From CAWBCI01 sp963787195 (GTDB taxonomy: Bacteria; Bacteroidota; Bacteroidia; Bacteroidales; JAGOPY01): a DNA stretch of 37,631 nucleotides. Below are positions 1-8,647 of this stretch, piece by piece. Every line of letters starts with the position of its first letter. Within the stretch, counting starts at the first letter, position 1. Under the pieces are notes generated by a model. It had not been told where the DNA came from. It was given only the letters and a program-made list of their open reading frames with translations, and did not search any database. The position numbers and the translations under genes were made by a program. Location of the stretch: NCBI GenBank assembly GCA_963787195.1, contig CAWBCI010000059.1, forward strand, positions 1-37,631, in the 5' to 3' direction.

Positions 1-836
1 TTTATTTCAGATAGTTTTGTTTCCTTGAAATTCGCTCTGATCCAAACTTTGCTATCATCGATGACAACAAAAAGTGATTGACCGGCTGAAATCAGTTCTC
101 CTTTATTGATGGCTCGTTTGGTGACCATGCCCTTGCATGGAGCTTTGACAAACGCATGTCTCAAATCGTAGCGGGCTATATCTAAATTAGCCTGTTTCTG
201 TTTGATATCGGCTAAAGCCTGCTTCAGTGCATTCCCCTGAGATTCTGCCTGAAGTTTGCTGCTATTTAATTCAGCCAGTGCAGATTGCCAGTTATTTTGG
301 GCTCTGTCATAATCAGATTGTGCAACCTGCAATGAAACTTTTGCTTCGTCGAACTGTTCGTCTGTCGCTCCTTTAACTTTTTGCAATGCACTTACACGGT
401 TAAAGTTGTTTTCAGCTTTATCCAGACGCGCTTTTGCGGCAATAACATTTTGATGTGCTGCATCGGCCTGTCCGGACGATGAAGCTGTTGCATATTTGGC
501 TTCAGCAATTTTGCTTTCGGCTATTAATGCGGTGGCTTTTGCATTTTCGAGGGCAGCTTCGGCCTGTGCTACTTTTTCCTGCAATTTGGTGGTGTCGAAA
601 ACAACCAGCAACTGGCCTTCCTTTACAAATTGGTTGTCTGCAAAGTTGATTTTATCAACATACGCTGTTACAGAAGAACGGATAGCCACAATATTTCCGT
701 CAATTTGGGCATTGTCGGTCGATTCATATCGATTGCTCCCCATGAACCAGATGATCCCAAAAACAGCAATTATGATAAAGCCGGCAACAATGCCCGCCAT
801 CATTCCGTTTTTTTTCTTTTTTCCTTTTTGTTCCAT
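1..836 (-). CDS. HlyD/EmrA-type membrane fusion protein (partial)
   Basis: This is the periplasmic adaptor of a tripartite efflux or type I export system, linking an inner-membrane transporter to an outer-membrane TolC-like channel. The gene starts at ATG 836 and runs off the window, leaving about 278 residues. Seen: a Lys-rich cytoplasmic start, one membrane segment at about residues 11-33, the motif STDNAQIDGNIVAIRS that is typical of EmrA-like adaptors, a first lipoyl half-motif, a long Ala/Gln-rich coiled coil at about residues 80-200, then the second lipoyl half with VKAPCKGMVTKRAINKGE and VWIRANFKETKL. It lies 110 bp downstream of the LytTR regulator on the same strand, so that system may control it (inference). 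The C-terminus and any EmrB or TolC partner are outside the window. Confidence 0.9.
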   Translation of the reverse strand, partial: MEQKGKKKKNGMMAGIVAGFIIIAVFGIIWFMGSNRYESTDNAQIDGNIVAIRSSVTAYVDKINFADNQFVKEGQLLVVFDTTKLQEKVAQAEAALENAKATALIAESKIAEAKYATASSSGQADAAHQNVIAAKARLDKAENNFNRVSALQKVKGATDEQFDEAKVSLQVAQSDYDRAQNNWQSALAELNSSKLQAESQGNALKQALADIKQKQANLDIARYDLRHAFVKAPCKGMVTKRAINKGELISAGQSLFVVIDDSKVWIRANFKETKLSEI

Positions 837-946
837 TTTCTTTATGATTAAAATGATGGAACAAAATTGGAGAAGTCCAGACGGTTAAGAAACGGAGTTG
901 TAACTGAACCGGACAAATCGGGGGCTGAAAATTCGCTGGCAGAAGA

Positions 947-1711
947 TTATTTACCCGCGAGCCAGTCCAGGAATTCAGGGACTTTGGCTTTGTTTACTTT
1001 GATTTTTTCATCGAACGGAAAAGAAAGCGTAATGGAAAGTGAACGGGCAAAATATTGAGAGGCCTCTTTTATGGCATCGCGCTGAATAAGAAATTGCCGG
1101 TTCGCCCGGAAGAAAGCGGTTCCCACAAGTTTTTCGAGTTCTTCGAGAGGTTTGCTGATCGTGTAATTCTTCTGGTCAAAAGTAATCAAATGGGTAATTT
1201 TATTTTCGAGGTAAAAAACAGCTATAGAATCGACCCTTACCGGCAATATTTTATCCTTATAATACACCAGAACCGAGACTTTCTTTTTTTGCGATTCTTT
1301 ATTTTTAAAGAGATGAAGCATAGTTTCTATTTGCGAGGTGTTGCCTGCAAATCTTTTCTCTAAATCCTGATATCGCCTAAGAGAAGCGGCGATATCTGCC
1401 TCATTAAAAGGTTTCAGAATATAATCAATTCCATTCGCCTTAAAGGCCTTAACGGCATATTCATCGAAGGCAGTACAAAAAATAACCGGGGTCGAAACCG
1501 AGGCAGCCTGAAAAATTTCGAAAGACAGACCGTCCCCTAACTGAATATCGCTGAAAATAAGATCAGGATGCTTATGATTTTTAAACCATGCTATTGCATT
1601 TGAGACAGAATTAAGGGTTGCCACAATTTGAATTTCGGGATTCACGGATAGAAGGTTTTCTTTCAAGTCTTCAGAAGTAAAGGCTTCATCTTCAATTATG
1701 ACTATTTTCAT
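947..1711 (-). CDS. LytTR-family response regulator
   Basis: Two-component response regulator of 254 residues. The receiver domain (about 1-120) shows the acidic pair E7/D8, the phospho-acceptor D55 in IFSDIQLGDG, T80 and K100. From about residue 143 a LytTR DNA-binding domain follows (VLVYYKDKILPVRVDSIAVF, then FFRANRQFLIQ). LytTR domains bind paired direct repeats at promoters. The start codon lies inside the 3' end of the kinase gene (20-bp overlap), a sign of translational coupling and of a cognate pair. Candidate targets are its own operon, through the repeated boxes at 2844-2914, and the adaptor gene downstream; both are inferences. No key residue is missing. Confidence 0.93.
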   Translation of the reverse strand: MKIVIIEDEAFTSEDLKENLLSVNPEIQIVATLNSVSNAIAWFKNHKHPDLIFSDIQLGDGLSFEIFQAASVSTPVIFCTAFDEYAVKAFKANGIDYILKPFNEADIAASLRRYQDLEKRFAGNTSQIETMLHLFKNKESQKKKVSVLVYYKDKILPVRVDSIAVFYLENKITHLITFDQKNYTISKPLEELEKLVGTAFFRANRQFLIQRDAIKEASQYFARSLSITLSFPFDEKIKVNKAKVPEFLDWLAGK

Positions 1712-2801
1712 GATTAAGGATTTTGATGCTTACCGAAAAATATTCTTCATCCTCTTTTATAATAATTTCATCGCCGGAGATGATTTTATAGCGCTCGGCC
1801 AGATTTATTAAACCGGTCCCGGAAGTCTTCCCGTCAAGGGTTTTCTTTTGCTTATTGTTGCTGACCTGCACATAGCCATCTTCATATTTCAATTCAATAA
1901 GAAGCGGATGTTCAACAGTGAGTGCATTGTGTTTAATGGCGTTTTCTATCAATTGTTGAATCGAAAATCCCGGAACATAACCCGATTGTATATCTTCAGG
2001 TATACTGATGGAGAATTGCAAGGCCCTGCCGAACCTGATTTTTTGAAGCTCCAGATAATCAATACAAAATTTTAGTTCATTGCTTAGTTTGTTTAATTTA
2101 TCATCATTCGTGGTAACTGAAACCCGCAAAAAATCAGATAGCCGTTTCAAATAAATTTCAGCTTGATCCGGTTGCTTTCGAATCAATGATTTCAGCGTAT
2201 TCAGCGCATTAAACAAAAAATGCGGATGGACTTGCTGCTTTAGCTGCAAATAGCTTGCTTCCATACTCTTCATTTTAAGCCGGGAATTTTCGAGTTCAAT
2301 GGCCATCTTTGAGTCTAATGAAATGACAAAGTAAAGCAGCAGGTGAATGGAAATATTCACAAAAAGAAGTATTCCGGGAAACAGAATAAAAAGATAACCC
2401 AAGTGAAGATGTTGCGACACGGAATAGAATTCATTTGTAGCTATTGACCCAACTTTTGATGTCATTTGATTTCCCAATAAATGGATCAACAACCCACCGG
2501 CAAGCAAAGGGATCAAAGAATATAAACTATTTGCAAAAAAAACATTGCGAAGTACTCTGCCGGTGTCTTTAAATCTTTTCGTAAAATAATGGATAAACAA
2601 GATATAACCTAAACTAATAAGAAAAACGATTCCTGATATGATTAAAGCAAAGAGGATGTCGTACAGCCAAAAAGAGGGATAGACGATTTTAATAAAATAA
2701 AATTGTGCCACGATCACAATCCCAAGGGCCAGGACTCCGGCTATAATCGCTCCCAAAACAGCCACTATAAACAATCTTTTCAATAATATCTTTCCCATCA
2801 T
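1692..2801 (-). CDS. LytS/YehU-type sensor histidine kinase
   Basis: Membrane sensor kinase of 369 residues that should phosphorylate the LytTR regulator encoded next to it. About four hydrophobic segments (about 10-38, 48-72, 90-110, 133-162) form an integral-membrane sensor without a large periplasmic domain. The His_kinase (PF06580) block follows, with QQVHPHFLFNALNTLKSLI; the phospho-acceptor His in PHFLFN is about residue 194. A HATPase-type N-box, IQQLIENAIKHN, and the late glycine motif SGTGLINLAERY complete it. The gene begins MMGK, so the second Met is an equally possible start. The signal sensed cannot be told from sequence. Confidence 0.92.
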   Translation of the reverse strand: MMGKILLKRLFIVAVLGAIIAGVLALGIVIVAQFYFIKIVYPSFWLYDILFALIISGIVFLISLGYILFIHYFTKRFKDTGRVLRNVFFANSLYSLIPLLAGGLLIHLLGNQMTSKVGSIATNEFYSVSQHLHLGYLFILFPGILLFVNISIHLLLYFVISLDSKMAIELENSRLKMKSMEASYLQLKQQVHPHFLFNALNTLKSLIRKQPDQAEIYLKRLSDFLRVSVTTNDDKLNKLSNELKFCIDYLELQKIRFGRALQFSISIPEDIQSGYVPGFSIQQLIENAIKHNALTVEHPLLIELKYEDGYVQVSNNKQKKTLDGKTSGTGLINLAERYKIISGDEIIIKEDEEYFSVSIKILNHENSHN

Positions 2802-2843
2802 TCAAATTTAAAAAATTGTGGGATTTAATAGTATCATTTATTC

Positions 2844-2914
2844 TTTAACCGGGCAATATTGGATTTTAACCGGGCAAAATAGGTGTTAACATTTAGGTTA
2901 GGTGTTTTTGCCCG
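2844..2914. promoter_or_regulatory. candidate LytTR operator: three ACCGGGCAA boxes
   Basis: Two direct copies of TTTAACCGGGCAA begin at 2844 and 2865, exactly 21 bp (two helical turns) apart. A third, inverted box (TTTTGCCCGGT) lies at 2904-2914. They sit 43-113 bp upstream of the kinase start. Paired direct repeats about two turns apart are the usual arrangement of LytTR binding sites, so autoregulation is a reasonable inference. The sequence does not closely match a published LytTR consensus. Confidence 0.45.
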
Positions 2915-2937
2915 GTATTCAGACTGAACACCATGTG

Positions 2938-3225
2938 TTAACAAACGGCATTTTTATTTAGATCTGTGGGTGTCAATCCGAATTGTTTTTTAAATGCAAA
3001 CGAAAAGTGTGACAAAGTTTCAAAACCCAGTTCAAGGTATATTTCAGATGGCTTTTTATTTTTCTTTTCAATGAGAAAATGGGCTTCCTGTAAACGTCTA
3101 TGTATAAGCCAACGATTGGGCGTTTCGTCAAATGTTTCTTTAAACTCTCTCTTAAAAGCCGATAAACTCCGTCCTGTCAGAAAAGCAAAACGTTTGATAC
3201 CAAAATTGAATTTATAATTCCTGTT
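2938..3225 (-). pseudogene. AraC-family regulator, 3' part (interrupted by IS)
   Basis: This fragment encodes the complete AraC helix-turn-helix region of about 95 residues. It shows FLTGRSLSAFKREFKETF (first HTH), then WLIHRRLQEAHFLIEKKNKK, the second HTH with LELGFETLSHFSFAFKKQFG, and a stop. The upstream half lies at 4548-4862 on the other side of the IS. Removing the IS and one target duplicate joins EEFMNRN to YKFNFGIKRF in frame, so this was one gene. Translation from the GTG at 3227 could in principle give a bare DNA-binding domain, but no start signal is evident. Confidence 0.88.
3217..3225. repeat. target site duplication, left copy
   Basis: ATTCCTGTT directly abuts the left IS end. 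The identical sequence lies at 4548-4556. The next two bases, CA, also match, so the duplication may be scored as 9 to 11 bp. It falls inside the AraC coding sequence. Confidence 0.85.
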
Positions 3226-4547
3226 CACTGCTGGTGCGTTAAAGATTAAAACATAATATCAAACAAATCACATTGTAGTTCTTTGACATTTTGATTGACT
3301 TGAGACATGGTAAGCAAATCACGGATAGGTGTTTTGTCAAAAGCCGAGACGCTTAAAATTTGCATTATCTCGTAAATCGAATAATTGCTTTTTAAAGAGT
3401 GCTTCATGTATGCAACCGTCAGATATGCGCAAATAGCCATCCAAATATGTATTTTGACTGCATTTTGGGAATGTCCCCAGAGTTTTTTGATGACAAGGTT
3501 CTGTTTTATCCACTTGAAAAACACTTCGATTTGCCAGCGATTCTTGTACAACATGGCAATTTCGAGAGCGGATACTTCAAAATTATTGCTCAAAAAAACC
3601 AGGAACAAATCCTTTTCTGCGTCATAATACTCAACCAACCGCAATTGATCCGGGTAAAGTTTTTTTGACTTTGCCACAGTTAAGACAATTGTTTTATCGG
3701 CTCGCAGCCCGGTGGTTTGGTCAATGTTGAAGTTCTGTTCTGTTACCTGGTATTTCAAGGACGATTTTGCCCTTGTAATGAAGAATGCATCTTCCATTTG
3801 TATACGATATAATGCTTCGAAATCGATATAAGCCTTATCCATCAGGTAAATTGCCCCGGATTGTGGAACAATTATATCAAGAGCATTGCTGTCGTGATAC
3901 TTTCCGTCGGTAATAAGGATAAATTCAGGAATGCTGCCACGCAAATTGAGCAATGTATGCACTTTAACCGCTCCCCTGGTGTATTTCCCTTCTGCCCATG
4001 TAAAGAGGTTTACGCTCAAAGAAATCGTCGTCGAGTCCAGGGCAAAAACCTCACTGTCAATGTTTACATTGGGGATAGGAGAGTCAGCATAAAGCGGACG
4101 AACCAAGCCAATGAGATATTCTCCAAAATCGGCAAAAATACGCCAGTCGCGATTCTCGTTGGCGCGCGAAAGGGTTGTATGATCAACGTTTTGTTTTACG
4201 CCCAGATGATACAATTGTCCTTTGTGTGCCTGCAAACAGGTGCAGATTGAACGAAGCGAGTCCAACGAAGTTATCTGGCCGAATAATAGTTGCACGAACT
4301 GGTTCCAGCATTTAAAACCACGTACCCGATAATCGCCAGAATAGCGTTTGACACACTTGTTGAATTCATATTGGTTCACAAAGTCCAACATCTGACGGAA
4401 TACATATTTGCCTGAATTCATAATTTACATTTTAAAGTGCAAAAATGAATCTCAAGTCAATTCAAATCTCAAAATCAAAGAACGTTTATAAATATTTGTT
4501 TTTTAAATAATTACAATGCAATATTAAAAATTAACGCACCACTAGTG
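3226..4547 (-). mobile_element. complete IS4-family insertion sequence (1322 bp)
   Basis: One transposase gene is flanked by terminal inverted repeats. The left end begins CACTGCTGGTGCGTTAA; the reverse complement of the right end reads CACTAGTGGTGCGTTAA, a 15/17 match. A direct duplication of 9 bp (11 with ambiguity) surrounds it, which fits the range known for the IS4 family. The element carries no passenger gene, and both ends and the transposase are intact, so insertion is probably recent. Its right end supplies the TAG that terminates the 5' half of the AraC gene. No second copy lies in the window. Confidence 0.93.
3246..4421 (-). CDS. IS4-family DDE transposase
   Basis: Transposase of 391 residues that fills nearly the whole IS. 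The N-terminal part (about 1-75) resembles the DUF4372-type DNA-binding region of Bacteroidota IS4 transposases. The DDE core is readable: D129 in FALDSTTISL, D195 in YLMDKAYIDF, and E299 within the IS4 signature Y-(2)-R-(3)-E-(6)-K (Y292, R295, E299, K306, in YKNRWQIEVFFKWIK). No frameshift is seen, so the enzyme is probably functional. The start ATG at 4421 lies 126 bp inside the right end. The exact ISfinder name was not identified. Confidence 0.93.
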   Translation of the reverse strand: MNSGKYVFRQMLDFVNQYEFNKCVKRYSGDYRVRGFKCWNQFVQLLFGQITSLDSLRSICTCLQAHKGQLYHLGVKQNVDHTTLSRANENRDWRIFADFGEYLIGLVRPLYADSPIPNVNIDSEVFALDSTTISLSVNLFTWAEGKYTRGAVKVHTLLNLRGSIPEFILITDGKYHDSNALDIIVPQSGAIYLMDKAYIDFEALYRIQMEDAFFITRAKSSLKYQVTEQNFNIDQTTGLRADKTIVLTVAKSKKLYPDQLRLVEYYDAEKDLFLVFLSNNFEVSALEIAMLYKNRWQIEVFFKWIKQNLVIKKLWGHSQNAVKIHIWMAICAYLTVAYMKHSLKSNYSIYEIMQILSVSAFDKTPIRDLLTMSQVNQNVKELQCDLFDIMF

Positions 4548-4556
4548 ATTCCTGTT
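4548..4556. repeat. target site duplication, right copy
   Basis: ATTCCTGTT, identical to 3217-3225, directly abuts the right IS end. Read on the minus strand this is the AACAGGAAT that encodes the N-R-N junction of the interrupted regulator. Confidence 0.85.
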
Positions 4557-4862
4557 CATGAATTCTTCGATGTTTATTTTTTGCGGAATGCCATAGTTAA
4601 AAAACAAACCAGCCAATCCGGGCTGTACTTGCAATAAAATAATCAGCAATTCTTCACGCTTCACGTCGGCAAATATTTCCTCAATTTTCCCATGATAGTA
4701 ATAGGGCTGTATAGACTGGAAATAATCCGGCAGCAAATCATTTTTAGTTATCCTTAAAAACGTTTCTTTACCGTGAATTTTGATGTTGTTATTCCATGCC
4801 TTTCCTGAAATTTTTTAAGAAATGCCTCATCCAGTGTAAGGATTGTTTTTTCTAATTCATTG
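4548..4862 (-). pseudogene. AraC-family regulator, 5' part (interrupted, frameshifted)
   Basis: This is the linker region upstream of the HTH domain. One frame reads LLPDYFQSIQPYYYHGKIEE through LLQVQPGLAGLFFNYG to NIEEFMNRN, ending at a TAG from the IS. Further upstream a second frame reads NELEKTILTLDEAFLKKF followed by TSKFTVKKRF and a stop. Adding one T to the T-run near 4747-4751 would join KKRF to LRITKNDLLPDYF, which suggests a frameshift. No ATG opens either frame and stops lie close upstream, so the N-terminal sensing domain is missing or decayed. The gene was therefore probably already damaged before, or has decayed since, the IS insertion. Confidence 0.7.
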
Positions 4863-5224
4863 TTTTATCTTTTTTTATAGTAAATGCTGAGCATTATCTT
4901 CACTTCCACTTAGTCGATTTGCTAAAACAAAATATAATCCTCCTTAATTAAAATCATAATAACCTTGTCCATACGGTTTATCAAACTTATCATTGGGTCA
5001 ACGGACTTTGGGAGACTCAGTACCCGATGTAAGCCGGACAAAGATTCAGATTTATATGGAAAATATTTCGAATATAAAAATCACCACAGAACATCGATTC
5101 ACTCTGCTCCACATAGATATAAAGACTTGTACTCACCGCATCGCATCCTCCTTCTAAATACAAAAAAAAACTATGAATTTCGAACTTTAACATTTGATTA
5201 ACAATATTTTACAATTTTGAACCT
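4863..5224. other. AT-rich intergenic region, no gene recognised
   Basis: The stretch lies between the decayed AraC gene and the first propeller gene. A short plus-strand frame at 4965-5201 starts with TTG and shows no recognisable protein character. Nothing else was found here. Confidence 0.5.
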
Positions 5225-5232
5225 TAACTTTG
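5225..5232 (+). promoter_or_regulatory. candidate Bacteroidota -7 element
   Basis: TAACTTTG followed by TAC is an exact match to the Bacteroidota -7 consensus TAnnTTTG. The nearest TTTG (5193-5196) is 28 bp upstream, longer than the usual 19-21, so the -33 element is weak. It would give a leader of about 100 nt for the gene starting at 5340. Confidence 0.4.
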
Positions 5233-5339
5233 TACCGGAACTTTGCTGCTTTGCTATTGAAATATCCAACTGAACTTCTCTCTTTCCTTTGGTAGACCAA
5301 ACCAGGATATTCTGTGCCGCAGCCTTAAAATCAGATCAG

Positions 5340-7511
5340 ATGAAAATGCACAAATTTACCCTCGTCCTGTTTTTCTGTTTTTCTCTCCTGTCATTCATTA
5401 CCGAAGCCCAGGATTTCAACTGGACCGAATTGAACCAGCCCTACTCGGGCACCGTCAGTAATATCGCCATAAATTCGGAGGATGAAATGTACATTGCTTT
5501 CAACAACCGGGTTTATACGTCTTTCGATAAGGGCCTGAACTGGGAAGAATATTCCGGGGATGCACTCGGGCCGGTGGTCGTATATGTGAATGATCAGGAT
5601 GCCGTCTTTGTTGGGACCGAGAACAGCGGCCTTTATTATACTTACGATAATGGTCAGAACTGGAACTGGCACTATGTGCACCATGCTCCGCATTCCGGGC
5701 TGTCGCCTTATATCTCTGCGATATGGAACAATAATTCAACTATACTTTTGAACGGTTACAGGTCGACGACTCCTTTCAACACTTTCAATCTCTATAGCGG
5801 CGATCCGGGTGATTTCTATCATTTTGCCGGATTGCAGAGCGGCTTGCCAGTGGGGACCGACAAGTATTTGTTTTATAAAGCCGATAACAGTTCGGGTACT
5901 ACCTGGCAGAAACCTGCCAATAATGGCCTCGACAGTAATTATATTTTCGATATAGCAATAGCTGATGATGATGGCATTTTCCTTGCAACTGCCGCAGGTA
6001 TTTATTATTCCGCTGATCTGGGCGAAAACTTCAGTCTGCTGGCCAATGGTATAGGAACCCAGCAAATCAATAATTTGTATATCAGTAATTCAGGCATAAT
6101 ATATGCCGGAACGGAAGAAAACGGAATATATAAAAGCAGCGATAATGGCAATAACTGGACGATGCTTGCTAATTTACCGGATCAGCAGGTCCTCGACCTG
6201 GTGGTGACTTCGCAGGAGGAGATCATCGCATCAGCAGGGGACAGGGGGATTTTTTATTCGGCTGACGGGGGAAATAGCTGGGAGAGTCGGGTGAAGGGCT
6301 TGACAATGACTTCTCCTGTGGCCATTCATTTTGACAGTGGGAACAGGCTTTATGTGGCTTCTTCCACCGGTATTTTTTACAGCAATGATCTGGGTGCTGA
6401 GTGGCACAGCATTGGCCAGGGTATCAATGGCAGAATAGAGTGTTTCGGGATAGATCACCAGGATAATATTTATGTTGGATTATACCAATACGTGATACCG
6501 GACGGGAGCGGGGGAGTGTATTTCTCTTCCGACAATGGACAGAGCTGGGAATTCCGGAATCAAGGTATAGAGACTGCCAGTATCATGAAAATCGAATTTG
6601 ATGATAATAACAATGTCTACCTTTTTACAAGGGATACTTCGGCACTTTCATTTTCTACAAGCATGGTGTATAAATGGGATGAGCAGGGCATGGAGTGGAT
6701 CAGGATATTTAATGCGGCGACATACCAGGACACGGTTTCCGCTATACCCTTCAATGATATGGAAATTACACCTGCCGGGGATATTTTCCTGGGAGGGGTG
6801 GCCCCGCCTTTCGATGCAGCTATTGTCTATTCACATGACCAGGGTGCTACATGGAATGTGTTCCAGGATGCTTCCGAAGCATCAATAGATCATATTGAAA
6901 TTGCACCCGGGAATGTAATCTATGCTTTAGGTTTTTTTAACAGTTATTATACATCCTCTGACAATGGCGCTACCTGGGTAATACACAGTATATTAGACTG
7001 GCCTGAGACAGATGAATTTTTGATAGACCATGCGGGACATTTTATTACGACGGGCAATAATGAAGGCTATAATTATTCGGTCGATATGGGCCAGACCTGG
7101 ACAAATATAGGCGAAGGCTTAGCTTCGAATAACGGTTTTTACCATGTTTATACTACGGCTTTCGATCAGAATGACAATTTGTTCACCTTTACCTTTGATG
7201 GTTTTTATACGACTGATATGACCGTAGGGCTGCCGGAACTTTCTCAGTCAGGAGTAAAGGGACTGGAGGTTAAACTTTTCCCCAATCCTGTGAAAGATAA
7301 AATGCAATTGGATATTTCGTCTCCTGAAGACGGTCCTGCTAAAATTTTAATATATGATATTTCAGGAAGGGAACTATTCAGTTCTGAAGCCATCATCCGG
7401 AATGGAAGCGCTTCAGTTCAAATAAGGGCATCAAATATTTCAGGCGGCATTTATTTCTATTCGCTTGAATCCAATGGAAATGTAAGCAATGGAAAATTTA
7501 TGAAGTACTGA
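5340..7511 (+). CDS. secreted Asp-box beta-propeller protein with T9SS sorting tail
   Basis: Exported protein of 723 residues. The preferred start is ATG 5340 (MKMHKFTLVLFFCFSLLS), which opens a clear signal peptide ending near EAQDF; the longer frame begins with TTG and lacks one. The body (about 25-640) carries about ten Asp boxes of the S-x-D-x-G-x-x-W type, for example SSDNGQSW and SADGGNSW, typical of BNR/sortilin-like propellers that often bind glycans or proteins. The last 85 residues form a T9SS type A sorting domain (VKLFPNPVKDKMQLDIS, then YDISGRELFS and a terminal KFMKY). It should be delivered to the cell surface or released. No catalytic motif is visible. Confidence 0.88.
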   Translation: MKMHKFTLVLFFCFSLLSFITEAQDFNWTELNQPYSGTVSNIAINSEDEMYIAFNNRVYTSFDKGLNWEEYSGDALGPVVVYVNDQDAVFVGTENSGLYYTYDNGQNWNWHYVHHAPHSGLSPYISAIWNNNSTILLNGYRSTTPFNTFNLYSGDPGDFYHFAGLQSGLPVGTDKYLFYKADNSSGTTWQKPANNGLDSNYIFDIAIADDDGIFLATAAGIYYSADLGENFSLLANGIGTQQINNLYISNSGIIYAGTEENGIYKSSDNGNNWTMLANLPDQQVLDLVVTSQEEIIASAGDRGIFYSADGGNSWESRVKGLTMTSPVAIHFDSGNRLYVASSTGIFYSNDLGAEWHSIGQGINGRIECFGIDHQDNIYVGLYQYVIPDGSGGVYFSSDNGQSWEFRNQGIETASIMKIEFDDNNNVYLFTRDTSALSFSTSMVYKWDEQGMEWIRIFNAATYQDTVSAIPFNDMEITPAGDIFLGGVAPPFDAAIVYSHDQGATWNVFQDASEASIDHIEIAPGNVIYALGFFNSYYTSSDNGATWVIHSILDWPETDEFLIDHAGHFITTGNNEGYNYSVDMGQTWTNIGEGLASNNGFYHVYTTAFDQNDNLFTFTFDGFYTTDMTVGLPELSQSGVKGLEVKLFPNPVKDKMQLDISSPEDGPAKILIYDISGRELFSSEAIIRNGSASVQIRASNISGGIYFYSLESNGNVSNGKFMKY

Positions 7512-7772
7512 TAGTGCCGGATACGGTTGAATGAACTATTGTAATTCATATTTTCTTCCCGGAAATACAATAAATTATTTTCTATCCCTTTCAGGCCAAA
7601 TTCACACTTGTAGACCATATATTTACATTTTTTTCATGGAATTCACCTATTATTTATTTACTCAATTAATTTCTTAATTTAATATTTTTTCATAAATCTT
7701 GAATAAATCCAGATTTAATTAATAAATTGTCGAATAAATTATTCTGTCAACTTCTTATTAATTTTTTTGATT

Positions 7773-8616
7773 ATGAAAAAGATATTTAGGACTATTATAC
7801 TTGTGCTGATTTTTTCCTTTTCACAAGTAAGTATTTTTGTGGCAAAAAGCCAGGGAATATCGACTGTTGCAGATATTTATAATTATGAAATAGGAGATAT
7901 TTTTCATTCAGAATGGTGGGGCACAAGTTATAGCTCTGGCTTTGGTGATTGGGTTAATATTGAAATTCTCGATAAATATTATTCCACAAACGGAGAAACA
8001 CTTTATTATACAATTTATTACAGGCATTTATATAAGGATCTATCCGGAACAGAGTATTCTGAATCTATTGATACACTAGCTTATACTAACCTTAATGCAT
8101 TAATTGAGGGCGGAAATATTGATACTGTTTATTCCAATCCCGATATTCTTAATGGTAGAATAATAAATACTAGAATAATTACAATCGGAAGAAACTGGGA
8201 TTATGAAAGCCGGTCATATTATGAAGGATGTGGTGGGCCGTATAAATATTATTATGATGATGATCGGCCATGGGACTATGTCGAAGGAGGTAATAAATTA
8301 ATCTATTATTTAAAAGGAGAGGAAGAATGGGGGAATCCTTACTATGTGTCTATACACGAACCTGAAATCAAAAACAGAACTTTGCTTATTTACCCTAGTC
8401 CTTCAAGGGATTATATTAGTATTAGCTTTGGTCCTTAATTCCTCCGGTTCGCTTAAAATAAAAATCTATTCCCTTGATGGAAGGCTAATAAAATCCTTTG
8501 AACAGGACAGATCGAATGATTTGAAAATAGATATCAGTGACATAGCAAAGGGACTTTATGTTGTAAAAGGTTTAAAGAATCAAAATACCTATCAGGGCTT
8601 ATTTGTAAAAAACTAA
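7773..8616 (+). pseudogene. small exported protein with T9SS tail, frameshifted
   Basis: The start ATG 7773 gives a signal peptide (MKKIFRTIILVLIFSFSQ), then a Tyr/Asp-rich region of about 170 residues with no recognised domain. A T9SS sorting domain begins LLIYPSPSRDYISISFG, but the frame stops at 8436-8438. The +1 frame continues it: NSSGSLKIKIYSLDGRL through DISDIAKGLYVVKGL to GLFVKN and a stop at 8616. Dropping one T from CCTTAA near 8435 restores one protein of about 280 residues. As written, the product would lose most of its sorting signal. Either a sequencing error or a real inactivation would explain it. Confidence 0.75.
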
Positions 8617-8647
8617 TTTTCTAATTCAATTCCTTAAATATTGCCTT

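Noticed and set aside
496..888. Plus-strand open frames over 455-888
   Set aside because: They are antisense to the membrane fusion protein, whose minus-strand frame shows clear family motifs.
4965..5201. Plus-strand open frame of 78 codons
   Set aside because: It starts with TTG, has no recognisable protein features and lies in AT-rich intergenic DNA.
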